From Dioscorea cayenensis subsp. rotundata (Eukaryota > Streptophyta > Magnoliopsida > Dioscoreales > Dioscoreaceae), in contig NC_052476.1 in the NCBI RefSeq assembly GCF_009730915.1, positions 21,061,257 to 21,125,256 of the forward strand: a DNA stretch of 64,000 nucleotides, written 5' to 3'. Numbering within the stretch: position 1 is the first letter of the stretch; every line of letters begins with the position of its first letter. The notes beneath the pieces were generated by a model. The model saw only the letters and a program-made list of their open reading frames with translations. It made no database searches and was not told the origin of the DNA. A program made the translations under genes and the position numbers. Positions 49,437 through 61,600 of this stretch are shown here, piece by piece.

Positions 49437-52400
49437 ATGGCTACAGGACAACTTTTTTCCAAGAATACGCAAGCGTTGTTCTACAATTATAAACAGCTTC
49501 CTATCCAGCGGATGCTTGATTTTGACTTTCTTTGTGGTTTGTGTTATTATTTCCTTCACTTTTTCAGATGCCTAGTGTAAAGGTTCCTTCTTGTAATTTT
49601 TCCATATTTGTCAGCATGGAAGGAGATACAAACTTTCTCCTTTTTTGTTTCAGGGAGGGAAACACCTTCAGTTGCTGGTATAATCAATCCGGGTGCTGAG
49701 GGTTTTCAGAAACTATTTTTTGGTCAAGAGGAAATAGCCATTCCAGTTCATTCGAGGTAATGTGAATTGATTGCACTTGATATCTTGATAGTCATTTCAG
49801 TTCATTCAATATCTATAACTGAAATCCTGTGGACCCTTAGACATACTATTTTGATGGGCCTTCTCATAGGTCCGATAAACAATTGTACATGGTTAGGATG
49901 CAATTTATTAGCTGATATTAGGTGAATGTACCATATTGCTTCTATCAAAAGGCAGCAAACATTGTTTGATATGTATATATATGTACATATACATATTTGG
50001 CAATGGCTTCCATGATAAAAATTGAGCGCAGCAAAAGGATTGTGGGGCTTCTCCAGTTCTCCTTCACTTTGTCTATAATGCTCTATTTCAGTATTGAAGC
50101 AGCTTGCGAAGCTCACCCAACTGCTGATGTTTTCATCAATTTTGCTTCGTTTAGAAGGTTGGTGATTTCTTTCCATGCTATACTTCTGACAAAATTTCTG
50201 TGTCCGTGTTACCTAGTGGATATTTAATTTATATGAATACAGTGCTGCTGCCTCCTCTTTGTCTGCTCTAAAGCAACCCACAATTCGAGTTATAGCTATC
50301 ATAGCTGAAGGTGTTCCAGAATCAGACACAAAACAGCTGATTGCATATGCACGTGAAAATAACAAGGTACTCGAATTTGAGCAACTACGCCTCAGATCTT
50401 CTGGGAGGCTTTATGCACATTATATTGTGACATTTTGACATAAGGCATTACCAAGGGAAAGTATAACTTGTAGACAATCCATATTTTTTATGTGGAAAGA
50501 AAGATTATAGATCAATAGACCAAAATAATGACCTGATTTTGCTTTCTGAAATTAGTATGCTCATATGTCATCTAACCTGTGCATATGTCCTCCATAATTG
50601 GAGCAGTTCACATCATTATTCACTTCTGTTGATGACTGCAGGTAGTTATTGGCCCTGCTACAGTTGGTGGGATCCAAGCTGGAGCCTTCAAGATTGGTGA
50701 CACAGCTGGAACTATTGACAATATAGTTCAATGCAAGCTTTACAGACCAGGTTCAGTTGGATTTGTTTCCAAATCGGTATGTTTCAATAGAAAACTGTAA
50801 CAAAAACTTTATCTGTGTTGAAAAAGAAACTTAGTTTATTGTTACGTTATGAGAATTCTGTAGTCATTCCTGGACATCTTTATATGTGATATAGTAATTC
50901 AATACAATAAACTTGTTTATTGCTGTGGTTCAATGAAATTCCATCACTAACTGAAAGTCCTCAGACACCATCACTGCCAACTTGTTGCCAGAATGCCACA
51001 GTTGAACTGCAATCTTGTATATGCTTTTACTTTGATATTGCATTCATTGTTCAGTTTGAGAGTTTGATTTGATGATCACAGGGTGGCATGTCAAATGAAC
51101 TTTACAGCACAATTGCCCGGGTCACTGATGGAATATATGAAGGTACCTGTATATTTATGATCAAGATTGATTGCTTTGGTTTTTTTTGTAATGTTATTCA
51201 ACTTTTTGTTATCTCAACTAAAGCAAACATTGCTGATGTGTTGGTTTTAGGCATTGCAATTGGGGGAGATGTTTTTCCAGGCTCAACTCTTTCTGATCAT
51301 ATTCTGCGATTGGAGAACATACCACAGGTAATGCTTGTGCCTTTTGCCTTCGTCACTAATCTAGTTATGTGGCTGATTTTCTTATGTGTTTTGAATGGAA
51401 AGCAAGTTTTATTTGCTCTTTATAAACACACTTAGATCTAAATATCCATTTTAATATCAAGGAAAAAAGTAGACACACAAGTGAGTCTTTTTTGTTAGAT
51501 TGTCTCTCTTCTCAAAATACCTCGAAATATTTCCAATAAAAGATGGGATATTTCTCAACCATGAATCCTGATATCAAAGCTCACATATGTACAATCTCTT
51601 TTTGGGAATGAAAGAAAAAACTAATAAAATTTGTTTGAATCCATCATAGGTTAAAATGATGGTTGTGCTTGGGGAACTTGGTGGAAAAGATGAATACTCC
51701 CTAGTTGAGGCTCTTAAAGAAGGAAGGATCAAAAAACCGGTGGTGGCATGGGTTAGTGGAACCTGTGCACGTCTCTTCAAGTCAGAAGTGCAATTTGGCC
51801 ATGCTGTGAGTTAAAATTTGGGATCTTGATGCTTTTTACTAATGAAACTGCCTTAGTTTTGAAATAAATTTTCCTTAAAGTTGAGCTTCATCAAATCAGG
51901 GTGCAAAAAGTGGTGGGGAGTTGGAATCTGCACAAGGAAAAAATGAAGCTCTAAGAGATGCAGGGGCCATCGTCCCAACTTCATATGAAGCTCTAGAAAC
52001 TGCCATTAAGGAGACTTTTGCAAAACTGGTATCCCTTTTCTACTACTAATATCTTTTGTGTGCATTCCTTGTATAGTTGTATGCTCAGTAATAGAAGCCA
52101 AAATCTACCAGTAACTGATATATGCAAACCAAACATATTATTTGTGTCCGATTTAATTCATATTTACTAAATTAACTGGGTGTGGAATTATTAGTCAATC
52201 TGATACTTCTTGTTACCTCGTATATTTTAAACAAGTCAGGCTCTGAGACCATATTAGATGCAAATTAAACATGTTATTTGCGGTAATTCGACCCAAATGC
52301 TTAAGTTAATCTAAGGTTTATAGATAAATATCCATTTACCAAATTAACTGATTTGACACTATCAGTTACTCTAATATTAGCATTTTATGTCTGATTTATT

Positions 52401-54309
52401 CAACATAAACAGTCTGCTTGATCATATTAACTTGTTTTTCTCAGGTCGAAAGAAGGTAAGATAACTCCTGTGACTGAAGTGAAGCCACCTTCAATTCCAG
52501 AGGATCTTAGTACTGCAATTAAAAGTGGGAGGATCCGAGCTCCAACTCACATTATCTCCACCATATCTGATGACAGAGGTCAGATCCAGCAATTTCCATG
52601 CATTTTGCTTTGTGTCTGGCTGCTGGATTACATCTGTTTCTTAAGAACAACCACTGATTTTATTCAATAATTCCAGGTGAAGAGCCAACTTATGCTGGTG
52701 TGCCAATGTCCACCATTGTTGAACGTGGTTATGGTGTGGGTGATGTTATCTCACTTTTGTGGTTCAAGCGCAGCCTTCCTCGTTATTGCACAAAATTCAT
52801 TGAGGTGTGGTTCTTGGGTTTATCAAATGGCAATTATTATATCACGCTTTTAATTATAAGGTGATTGTGTGTGCATTTGCCTCTTTATGGCTTTAACTGT
52901 AACATCACTTGTTTTGTAGGTTATGATTTTGGTGCTGCCACCAATAAATTTCTTCTATTATTTATTATCTCATTTGTTTTCCCTTGATTCATCAGAGAAA
53001 ATTGTTGTCTTGATTTAAATTCTTGACCCATTACTTATGGCATTTTCAGATCTGTATCATGTTGTGTGCGGATCATGGTCCATGCGTCTCTGGTGCCCAC
53101 AATACCATAGTTACTGCAAGGGCCGGAAAGGATCTGGTTTCCAGTCTCGTGTCAGGTGACTCTCATCAGCAGAAGAATGTTTGCTGCTGTTTAACTCATT
53201 CCTTCTAGCAAATTCCTTATAATTATGAACATCTCTATCAACTTGAAAAGTGAACAAATTTCTAAACAGGGTTGCTTACAATTGGCCCTCGTTTCGGTGG
53301 TGCAATCGATGATGCCGCTCGATACTTTAAAGATGCAGTTGATAGAGTATGCCTTCTAAAATTCTGTGCACCTTTTCCTTATTTCTTCAGGTAGCACTGT
53401 TGTCATACTTTATGGTAAATCTGTTTGTGCGAAAAAATTTTCAGGGCCTCACACCTTACGAATTTGTTGAAAGTATGAAAAGGAAGGGCATTCGAGTACC
53501 AGGCATTGGTCACAGGTAAGTTCGCCTTGTCAAGCTTTAGTGCCTCAGATTCAAATATTCTGGTAATTAATGCCCTGTGTGGATATTTATTTCCCTTCTT
53601 CACTGGGTGCATATATCATTGCAAAACTTTTATGTTGATTATAATTTTCTTTTATATATACTTATATTTGCTGCTTGACCTGCATTTTTCTCCAAATTTG
53701 GCATGAATTGTGTACTTTATCTGATACTGAAAGGATCAAGCGCGGAGACAACAGAGACAAGAGGGTGGAGTTGCTGCAAGAATATGCACACACTCATTTC
53801 CCTTCTCAAAAGCACATGGATTATGCTGTGCAAGTCGAGACCTACACCCTGTCGAAAGCAAACAATTTGGTCCTAAACGTTGATGGCGCGATCGGGTCTC
53901 TTTTCTTGGACCTTCTTGCTGGCAGTGGAATGTTCAACAAGCAAGAGATTGATGAGATTGTCGAGATTGGTTACTTGAATGGACTCTTTGTGCTAGCTCG
54001 TGCAATCGGTTTGATCGGGTAATTCTTTCTCCATCGTGTATATATATTTATATATCGAATGGATTAAATTTCTCGAATCCTTTGGAAAATTATTGTATGA
54101 TGCTCGCTTTATTTCTACCTTAACTGGGTTTTCAATCATCAATTTACTATTCCAGCAAGATTGATCAACTCATCAACAAGCAATTTTGTTTCTTGTTCTG
54201 ATATACGATAAAATGTCGTTTTCTAATTTACAGGCATACTTTCGATCAAAAGAGATTGAAGCAGCCTCTTTACCGTCACCCGTGGGAGGATGTTCTTTAC
54301 ACCAAATGA
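49437..54309 (+). CDS. ACLB: ATP-citrate lyase subunit beta
   Basis: Sixteen coding exons: 49437-49536, 49654-49756, 50092-50157, 50243-50366, 50642-50776, 51082-51142, 51251-51327, 51650-51805, 51900-52028, 52445-52578, 52677-52804, 53050-53155, 53270-53346, 53445-53515, 53734-54018, 54234-54309. They spell plant ACLB, 608 residues, nearly identical to known proteins. The N-terminal part is succinyl-CoA-synthetase-alpha-like with the phosphohistidine loop [18 protein letters not shown]. The C-terminal part is citrate-synthase-like ([29 protein letters not shown]). With ACLA it forms the cytosolic enzyme that makes acetyl-CoA and oxaloacetate from citrate, CoA and ATP. Oddity: exon 10 is 134 bases where 133 are needed. 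The stretch gtcgaaagaaggtaag (52445-52460) has one base too many beside an A run for the conserved KLVEEGKI, so the literal frame meets a stop. Every other exon is intact. Confidence 0.95.
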
Positions 54310-57300
54310 TCATTTTGGAATCCTCATGCAATGGTGATGGTTTTTGCTTGTTTTTCTGACATTTTCAAGCATGTTTGTTGTTCCAGTTAAGCACTAGATA
54401 AAAATGTTAACTCTTTTGAAGTTATTCATATTTGAGCAGGATTAGTCATTGTGTTTCATTGCCAATTGAAAATTTTTCCTTTGTCATTAGTTCTTGGAAA
54501 TCATTAGTTTTTGATTTTGTATTCTTGCAGTTGATATATATTTTTTATATTCTCATATGAATTTATGCTTGATTTCCATACTGAATAAACTGAATTGCAG
54601 ATGAAAAATTAAATTTCCGACTTTTCGATCAATCATTTCTGTTAATGCTTGGATGTTGTATGTTGATTGATGATATTTAAGTGTGATTTATATGAAATTC
54701 TTTAGTATATGATGTTAGTATTAGTTTGTATGTATTTGTATTGAAATGAGTTTGTCACTGGTCAAATTATTAAAAATATCAAATAATTCAAATGGGCACT
54801 TGGAAAGTGCAATTGAGCTCTTGGAAAATGCAAGTGGGTTTTTTTTTAAATATTTATATTTAAGGTCTTTGATGAGCACTTGGGGCATTTTGGGTATCAT
54901 AGAAAAATAATCAACGCTAGACCCAAATTTATTATTTTTATCTTTAACCACTCTATAGTTTTTTTTTATCCAAAGAGTGAATTTAATTAATTAATTAATT
55001 TTTATTTTATTTTTTTGCAATTGAATTTTTGTGTATATGTTCAAACTCATTAAATTTTGAATTTTTTTTAAAAAATTAGAAAAATTTGTAAATTATGTTT
55101 TGAGATTTTGTTGTATCCCAAAAGAATTATTGCTGAAATTATTTGTAATATAATGGGGGTAATAAATTTTTTTAAAAAATGTTCTACACATCTTAAAAAT
55201 ATTTATCATAATCTGAAAGAAGTCACTATATATATATATATATATATATATAAGGCCGTATCTTCTATCAATGTTAGTAGATAACATATCTACGACTTAC
55301 AAAATCTCTTTAGATTAACATTACTTGTACCATATATTAATAATGTCAAATGGGATATAGTTGATTTGATCACAATCATCCGATCATTAGAGAAATTGAA
55401 TAAAACCAATCCAATACTCTCTCTCATCACATTCTATACCAAGTATAATACTTTGGTTGTTGTTAATAACTCTGTTGTACTCTCTCCACACCAATTTCTT
55501 GTCTGTCTTTCACATCTTGCTTCTCTTTCGTCTTTTTTTCAATCTATGGACATACCCTGTATATATAGCTTAATTTGCTAGATTTTAATTATTTCAAATT
55601 TAAAATATGTTAATCCCTGATGATGCCAAATAGTTTTTACTAGTATAAGAGTGGATTTGTAAGTCAATTCCTGTATCATTAATACCGGCGTAGGCTTAGA
55701 TGATCAATTTTTAATTGTGTGCACGTCCAAAGTGTCATAAAAAAAAATTATAATATTCCAGGTCAAATGTTGACGGTAATGCCTTCATATTTTATTCCTC
55801 GTGGTTGTTAATGCTCTCTATTCCTCTTAAACAATATTATTATATATTATATATAGATATGGTTTGCATGGAGCATATGCATAATATATATATATATATA
55901 TAGGTTTTTAGCATGCATGCCCCTGGAAAGTTCTAAATTTATATGCATATATTCTTTTAAAGTTGAGATTTTTCATCAATATGATTAGTTATTGGTTTAT
56001 ATTATCACTTTAATAAGATGCTATTCCTAAGTTTTAAAATTTAAGTCTCTCTCCTCACATGTACTTAAATTACAATTAATAAAAAAATAAATTTATTTTT
56101 AAAGTGCCTAAAATAAAAAAAATTTTAAAAAAAATGCTGGCATATATAAATGAAAATTTTAAAAATTTAGAGTTGTTTTTGTAGAAAGATATCATTGATC
56201 ATTGACATCTCACATAATTTTTATTCATTATTTGCAGATAACCCATGGAGAAAACTTATATAGATTTAAAGGTTATATATATATATATATATATTATTAT
56301 TAATATGAATCAATTTGTTTATTATAACTAAAGATAAGTCCAAATTGTCAAAATCTTTGTACCAAAATAATTCTTTCTTTAGAAAAATGTTTGATAATTT
56401 CTGTTTATTTTTGAGTTAATTAATCAGAGTTTTGGTTAATTAAAAATACTAATTAGATGATGGATTAATAATGTCCATTAAAATATCATGAAGGCTTTCA
56501 TTGTGATTCATTCTAATATAAAAGAAAAATATAATTACAAGTATATATATATATATATGCAATTTTTATAATCAAACATATGCTCCATAAGGGTGTGCAT
56601 GTAAAATAAATTTCATTAATAATTTAAGCTTAAAAAATCTTGGTTTTAGATGGGTTGTGTAAGTAATTACAACCTTCACAAGGGTCTGTTTGGAAAAAAG
56701 GTTTTAAACTTACATTAATAGCAATGATCCAATTTTAAGTATTAAAACATAGTTTAGTTGTCACTATGAATTAAAAATAGACACACATGATCACCTTGAT
56801 TTCATATACTCAAAATAGTAATTTTTAAAATTATTATTAATTAAAAATTGCACTTAGTTATCACCAAACTTATGCAAGTTGTTTGGCAGGGGAAAGGCCC
56901 CAACCAAACAAACATATTGTTTAGTTTCTTAAATTTTACTCTTATACTACATGCACTGATTCTGAGATGAATAATATAAATCAATGGATTATTGTTTTTA
57001 AAATAAAAATAGATAAATCACAACTACATCAAAACTAATAAAAAATCAGACAAAAATATATAAAATAGTAGCAAAGCGGGACATGACCACAAACAATGAT
57101 AAAAATTTCTCAACTAATAAAACAAATACAAAAAGAAAAAAAAATTAGAACACTAGAAAAATGATAATAAATAAGATCATTCTTTTGTAGACGCTCTGGT
57201 AACTATCACAAATTAATGAAGTACTACTACTATACACACTAAATTAAAATCTGAAAAAAATAAAAGTTTTACCACATTTATATTAAAAAGATAATAACTT

Positions 57301-57560
57301 TTTCTTTTATCAAGTGAGATATCATGGGATCAACTTTTTTTTGATAACATTAGTTAAAGTGGTTGATTTGTCCATTTTATTTGAAAAAATATAAAAAATA
57401 TTGGATAGAAAGAAAAAATATGAATTTAAAAAAATGGTCAAGATTCACCATACAAATTCTTTATATTTTTATAAAGTTTATATAAAATAAAAGTATAGAT
57501 AAAGTAAAATATTAACTTTTTATTTATCCACATTCCTAACATAATGCTCATATATATTTA
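54310..57560. other. Long AT-rich spacer between ACLB and the Raf-like kinase
   Basis: ACLB 3' untranslated region to about 54500, then very AT-rich DNA with TA microsatellites at about 55229-55251, 55887-55902, 56275-56293 and 56540-56558. I see no gene, no conserved protein fragment and no clear element apart from the MITE-like copy at 57570. Confidence 0.6.
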
Positions 57561-57569
57561 TATATAAGG

Positions 57570-57830
57570 ACCGATATTCTAGAGACGTTCTTAGATTTTA
57601 AATCTATGGACATTCACAGTAACCGTCAGATAGTCATCTGACGGCTACTATCATCCTAAACAATGCAAAACGCATTCTACAGTGTCCTACGGTAATTATA
57701 AACAGTAAAAAAACATACAAATGCTTATATAAATAAACAACCGTTGGATGATAATCCAACGGTTGTAAGAGGGACATCTCTAGAAAACAGTAATCTAGGG
57801 ACATCCCTGAATTACTATTTCCCTTTATAT
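57570..57830. mobile_element. MITE-like repeat, copy 2 (relative of 12460-12690)
   Basis: It runs from ggaccgatattctagagacg to about the ctagggacatccctgaatta phrase. Inside are aaatctatggacattcacag, a gtcagatagtcatctgacgg palindrome, ctacagtgtcctacgg, and cgttggatgataatccaacg, in the same order as the related block at 12.5 kb. Ends are loosely inverted (tctagagacg versus tctctagaaaac / ctagggacatcc). No coding sequence. Confidence 0.5.
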
Positions 57831-57896
57831 ATATATATATATATGTAAATGTAAGAAATTAAATTTTTTTTTTTGGAAGAGCACCAGTAAAAAAAA

Positions 57897-58109
57897 ATGG
57901 GAGAGGCTTCTCTTTTGGGGAAAAGGTGTGGTTCCAGAACAGCAACGCCCCCCCGGCCCCGGGGCAAGCATCCATCAAAAACATCAACTTGCAATATGGA
58001 TCAAGGCAAGTTGAGGATTCACATTGGCTCTCCATTTAATTACCAAAAAAAAGCAGCTTACTTTATAGTGCATGTGTGTGTGTCTCTGATTATTGATAGT
58101 GAGATTTAG
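57897..58109 (+). other. GC-rich 70-codon open frame of uncertain status
   Basis: An ATG frame opens MGEASLLGKRCGSRTATPPR and continues basic and proline-rich for about 36 codons before turning AT-rich. The G/C-rich block (57925-57970) stands out from the AT-rich surroundings. It may be a uORF or part of the kinase leader, a relic exon, or chance. The LLGKR-PPR flavour loosely recalls the start of FCS-like zinc-finger proteins, but no zinc finger follows. Confidence 0.25.
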
Positions 58110-58112
58110 ATG

Positions 58113-58170
58113 TGAAACTTGGAGAGAGAGAGAGAGAGAGAAAGAGAAAGAGAAAGAGAAAGAGAAAGAG
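58113..58170 (+). repeat. GA/GAAA microsatellite in the kinase leader
   Basis: A (GA)n run of about 18 bases passes into (GAAAGA)n, together ~58 bases, about 450 bases upstream of the kinase ATG. It is probably transcribed as part of the 5' leader. Confidence 0.7.
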
Positions 58171-58615
58171 ATCAAACAAAGGAGAAAGAAGAAGAGCACC
58201 AATGAATGGCACTAAAATTTGCTTCTTTTTTCTTTTTTGAAGCAAATTCAAGGGAAAAAGAAAAGTAAGCTTCTTGAAGTAATCTTGTTCTGTTTTTTTT
58301 GAAGTTATGAGTGAATGGCATTGATAATTCTGGGGTTTTGAGCCATGAATGTCAGTAAAAATCTTGTTTTTTGAAGTTATATCAAGAAAAGGAAGCTTCT
58401 TTGTCTCCATCTCAGCGATTGCAATCCAAATCTTGTTTCAATGCGACTGAAAATCAAGTTTTTTGAAGCAAATTCAAGAAAAGGAAGCCTTTTTTTGGGG
58501 GTCTGATAACCATGAAGAAACCATCTTGATGAGTATCTTTGTGTTTGATTTCCTAAGCTTTCAATCCAATGTCCAGTTCTGAAGTTAAAAATCCGAGTTT
58601 GGAGTGAGTTCAGCC

Positions 58616-61600
58616 ATGGAGACTCCTCCAGCGGAAGAGCTGTTGAAGAAGATCCAAGAGCTGGAGGTTGGGCAAGCCAAGCTGAAGCAGGATGTGCTGA
58701 GACTCTTTCCCGGCGCTGATGAGCGCCGTGCTGACCGGCCTCGGTCGCACTCTGTGTCGCCTCAGCGCACGCCGCCGAGGAAGAGTGGCAACGTGTTCGA
58801 TGGGAATGGTCCGATGGGGTGGCGCCGAGGCTCGGCATCGTTCTCGTCCAGGTTACAGAGAGAGAGCAAGGAGCCGAGCTCCAGAGACGGCGATGCGCCG
58901 CCGGGAGCCGGTTTCTCAGACAGACAGTACTTGAACATCTTGCAGTCTCTGGGGCAATCTGTGTACATCTTTGACCTTGATGGCCGGATAATCTATTGGT
59001 GAGTTGGTGGTGTTTTCTTAGGCAATGCCTGTAAATATTGCTTGGATTTCTGTGATCTTTGAACTGTTTTGTTGGCATGGAAATCATGAAGACCATATGT
59101 TTGATGTTTTGCTTCTGAGAGTTTGTGGTGTTGTCGTGTTTGAAGATTTTTGATTAATCTGTTTGATTAGATTTCATTGATGCAGCATTGTTGTTTTGTT
59201 TCTTTGTTTGCTACTTGTTTCGGAGTAATTCTCTTGGAATGAAAGAAACTTCTAATCTGTTTATTCGATTCTTTTCATCACTGCAACAACATTGTTATTT
59301 TGCCCGCGTCTTTGTTATTCTGCTTGTTTCTCTGTAATTCATTTAGATCAATTCAGAAGATATTGCTATTGATTGTACTTATACATTGATGCTCTGTGTT
59401 TGAGACTCAGAAACTTTAAATCTGTTGATCCAATTCAACTCATTGATGCAACTTTTTTTTGTTCTGCTTCTTGGTTTTTTGACTTGCTTCTGTTTAATTC
59501 ACTGGAATCAATTTAAAAAGCATTGCCATTGATTCTGCTTATTCATACAGTAGAGTTTGAAGCAAGTTGGATTCTGTATATTTACTTGTTGTTACATTGA
59601 TGCAGGAATCGGACAGCGGAATGTCTTTATGGCTATTCTGCATCTGAAGCACTTGGTCAAGATGCAATTGAGCTGCTCGTTGATTCCCGTGACTCCAGCA
59701 TTGTGAATACGATTATTCAACATATAACCATGGGGGGGAATTGGACTGGAAAGTTTCTTGTCAAAAGCAAATTTGGCGAGCAGTTTCAAGCTCTTGCTAC
59801 CAACACTCCCTTCTATGATGATGATGGTACTTTAGTTGGCGTTATCTGCGTTTCAAGTGATTTGCGGTCCTTTCAAGATGAAACTTCTCCAAGTTGCTCA
59901 GATCCCCATGTATCTGGCTTTAGTAGCCCTGGTTGGCCAAGAGCTGGTATAGTTGGTGCTGATCCTCAGCAGCCTCTCCAAGCTGCTATTGCTTCTAAAA
60001 TAACAAATTTGGTAGGTTGATACAAATTAATAGTTCATGAATTGATAATTTTGTTGTGCGTTTACTCTTGACATTCATCAACACAGGCAAACAAAGTGAC
60101 TAACAAAGTTCTTTCGAGGATAAAGACATCTGAGAATAGTACAGAACGTGAAATTATGACCTGTGATAGCCAGTGTTCCGACAATGCATGTTTTGACACA
60201 GATCACAAGGAGGATGCTACATCCAGTGGAGCTAGCACTCCCAGAGGAGATTTACATCCTTCACCTATCGGGAATTCTGACGAGAAGTCTCCTGGGAAAG
60301 TAAGCAGAGTTTCCGGTGATGAGGCTTATGGGAAGGCAGGGATTCACAAGCTCATTGGCTTGAAAGCGGAGTCATGGATTGCTAAAAAGGCGGTGTCATG
60401 GCCATGGAAAGGGAATGAGCCTGAAGGACCTGATGCAAGGAATCGGTTTGGTTGGCCTTGGTCACACAGTGATCAAGAGAGTGAATTGAGTCATCGAAAG
60501 CCATCTGAATATAGTGTAAAACAAGGAAATCGAGTGAATAAAAGCGGTCAGACAGGTAGTAAGGAAGCTCCAGGTTCTGGTTCTTCACCCAATATTAACA
60601 GTATCAGCAGTTTTAGCAGCAGCGGAAGCACAAGTAGCAGCGCTTTTCAGAAAAGTGGATTCAGATGCCGATTGCTTAGATTATGAGATTTCGTGGGAGG
60701 ATTTAACTATTGGAGAACAGATAGGGCAAGGTACTCTTAAATTGCAAGTTACTGAAGGATGATTGTCAGAGAAAAAAAAAATGAAGATCGATTTTTATTG
60801 TTGCTCAAAATTTGATTTATTTCCTGCTTTATACATCATATTTTTGTTTATGGTTCTGCAGGTTCTTGTGGAACTGTGTATCATGCTCTTTGGTATGGCT
60901 CAGTAAGTTCTATCTGAAGTTATTTATTCTAAAAAAACAGGAGCTGCGATTTATTTGAATTAAATTTATATATAAATCGATTATGCAATGCCAATCGGTC
61001 AGAACATATTTAAAATATCTCTTATACATGAAATTTCTAAAGATTTACCGAATTTAAATGGCTCAGTGCCTTGTGTTTTGATTGATGGCTTGTGAAATCA
61101 AATTATCTGAAATATTTCTCCTTCCTTTGCAGGATGTGGCAGTTAAAGTTTTTGCGAAGCAAGAATATTCAGAGGAGGTTATACTTGCCTTTCGACAAGA
61201 GGTAGCTTTCTGATTTGAATCCAGATTTTGTTCTCTCGTGATATTCATAAACCAAGAAGAAAAGTTTCTGTTTGTGATTTTCATCATATTCCTAAGGAAT
61301 TTCTCTGACATCCTTTGAGTTGAATGACAAAATCCTTTATCTATGTAGGTGTCACTTATGAAAAAGCTGCGGCATCCAAATATATTACTTTTTATGGGTG
61401 CAGTTACATCTCCGCAACGTCTGTGCATTGTAACAGAGTTTCTCCCACGGTTTGTTCCTCTTTTGCAATTAAGATCCTTAAGATCAATTATACTAATGTA
61501 GTCAATTTTATTTGGTGAAACCAGCATTGTTTTCCTTATCGATATACTCATGATATCTTGTCAGAAATGTAGTTCTGATACACTAGAGAAGTTTGGAGTT

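Noticed and set aside
58377-59096. 239-codon minus-strand frame
   Set aside because: Complement of the GC-rich kinase exon 1 and leader; no motif.
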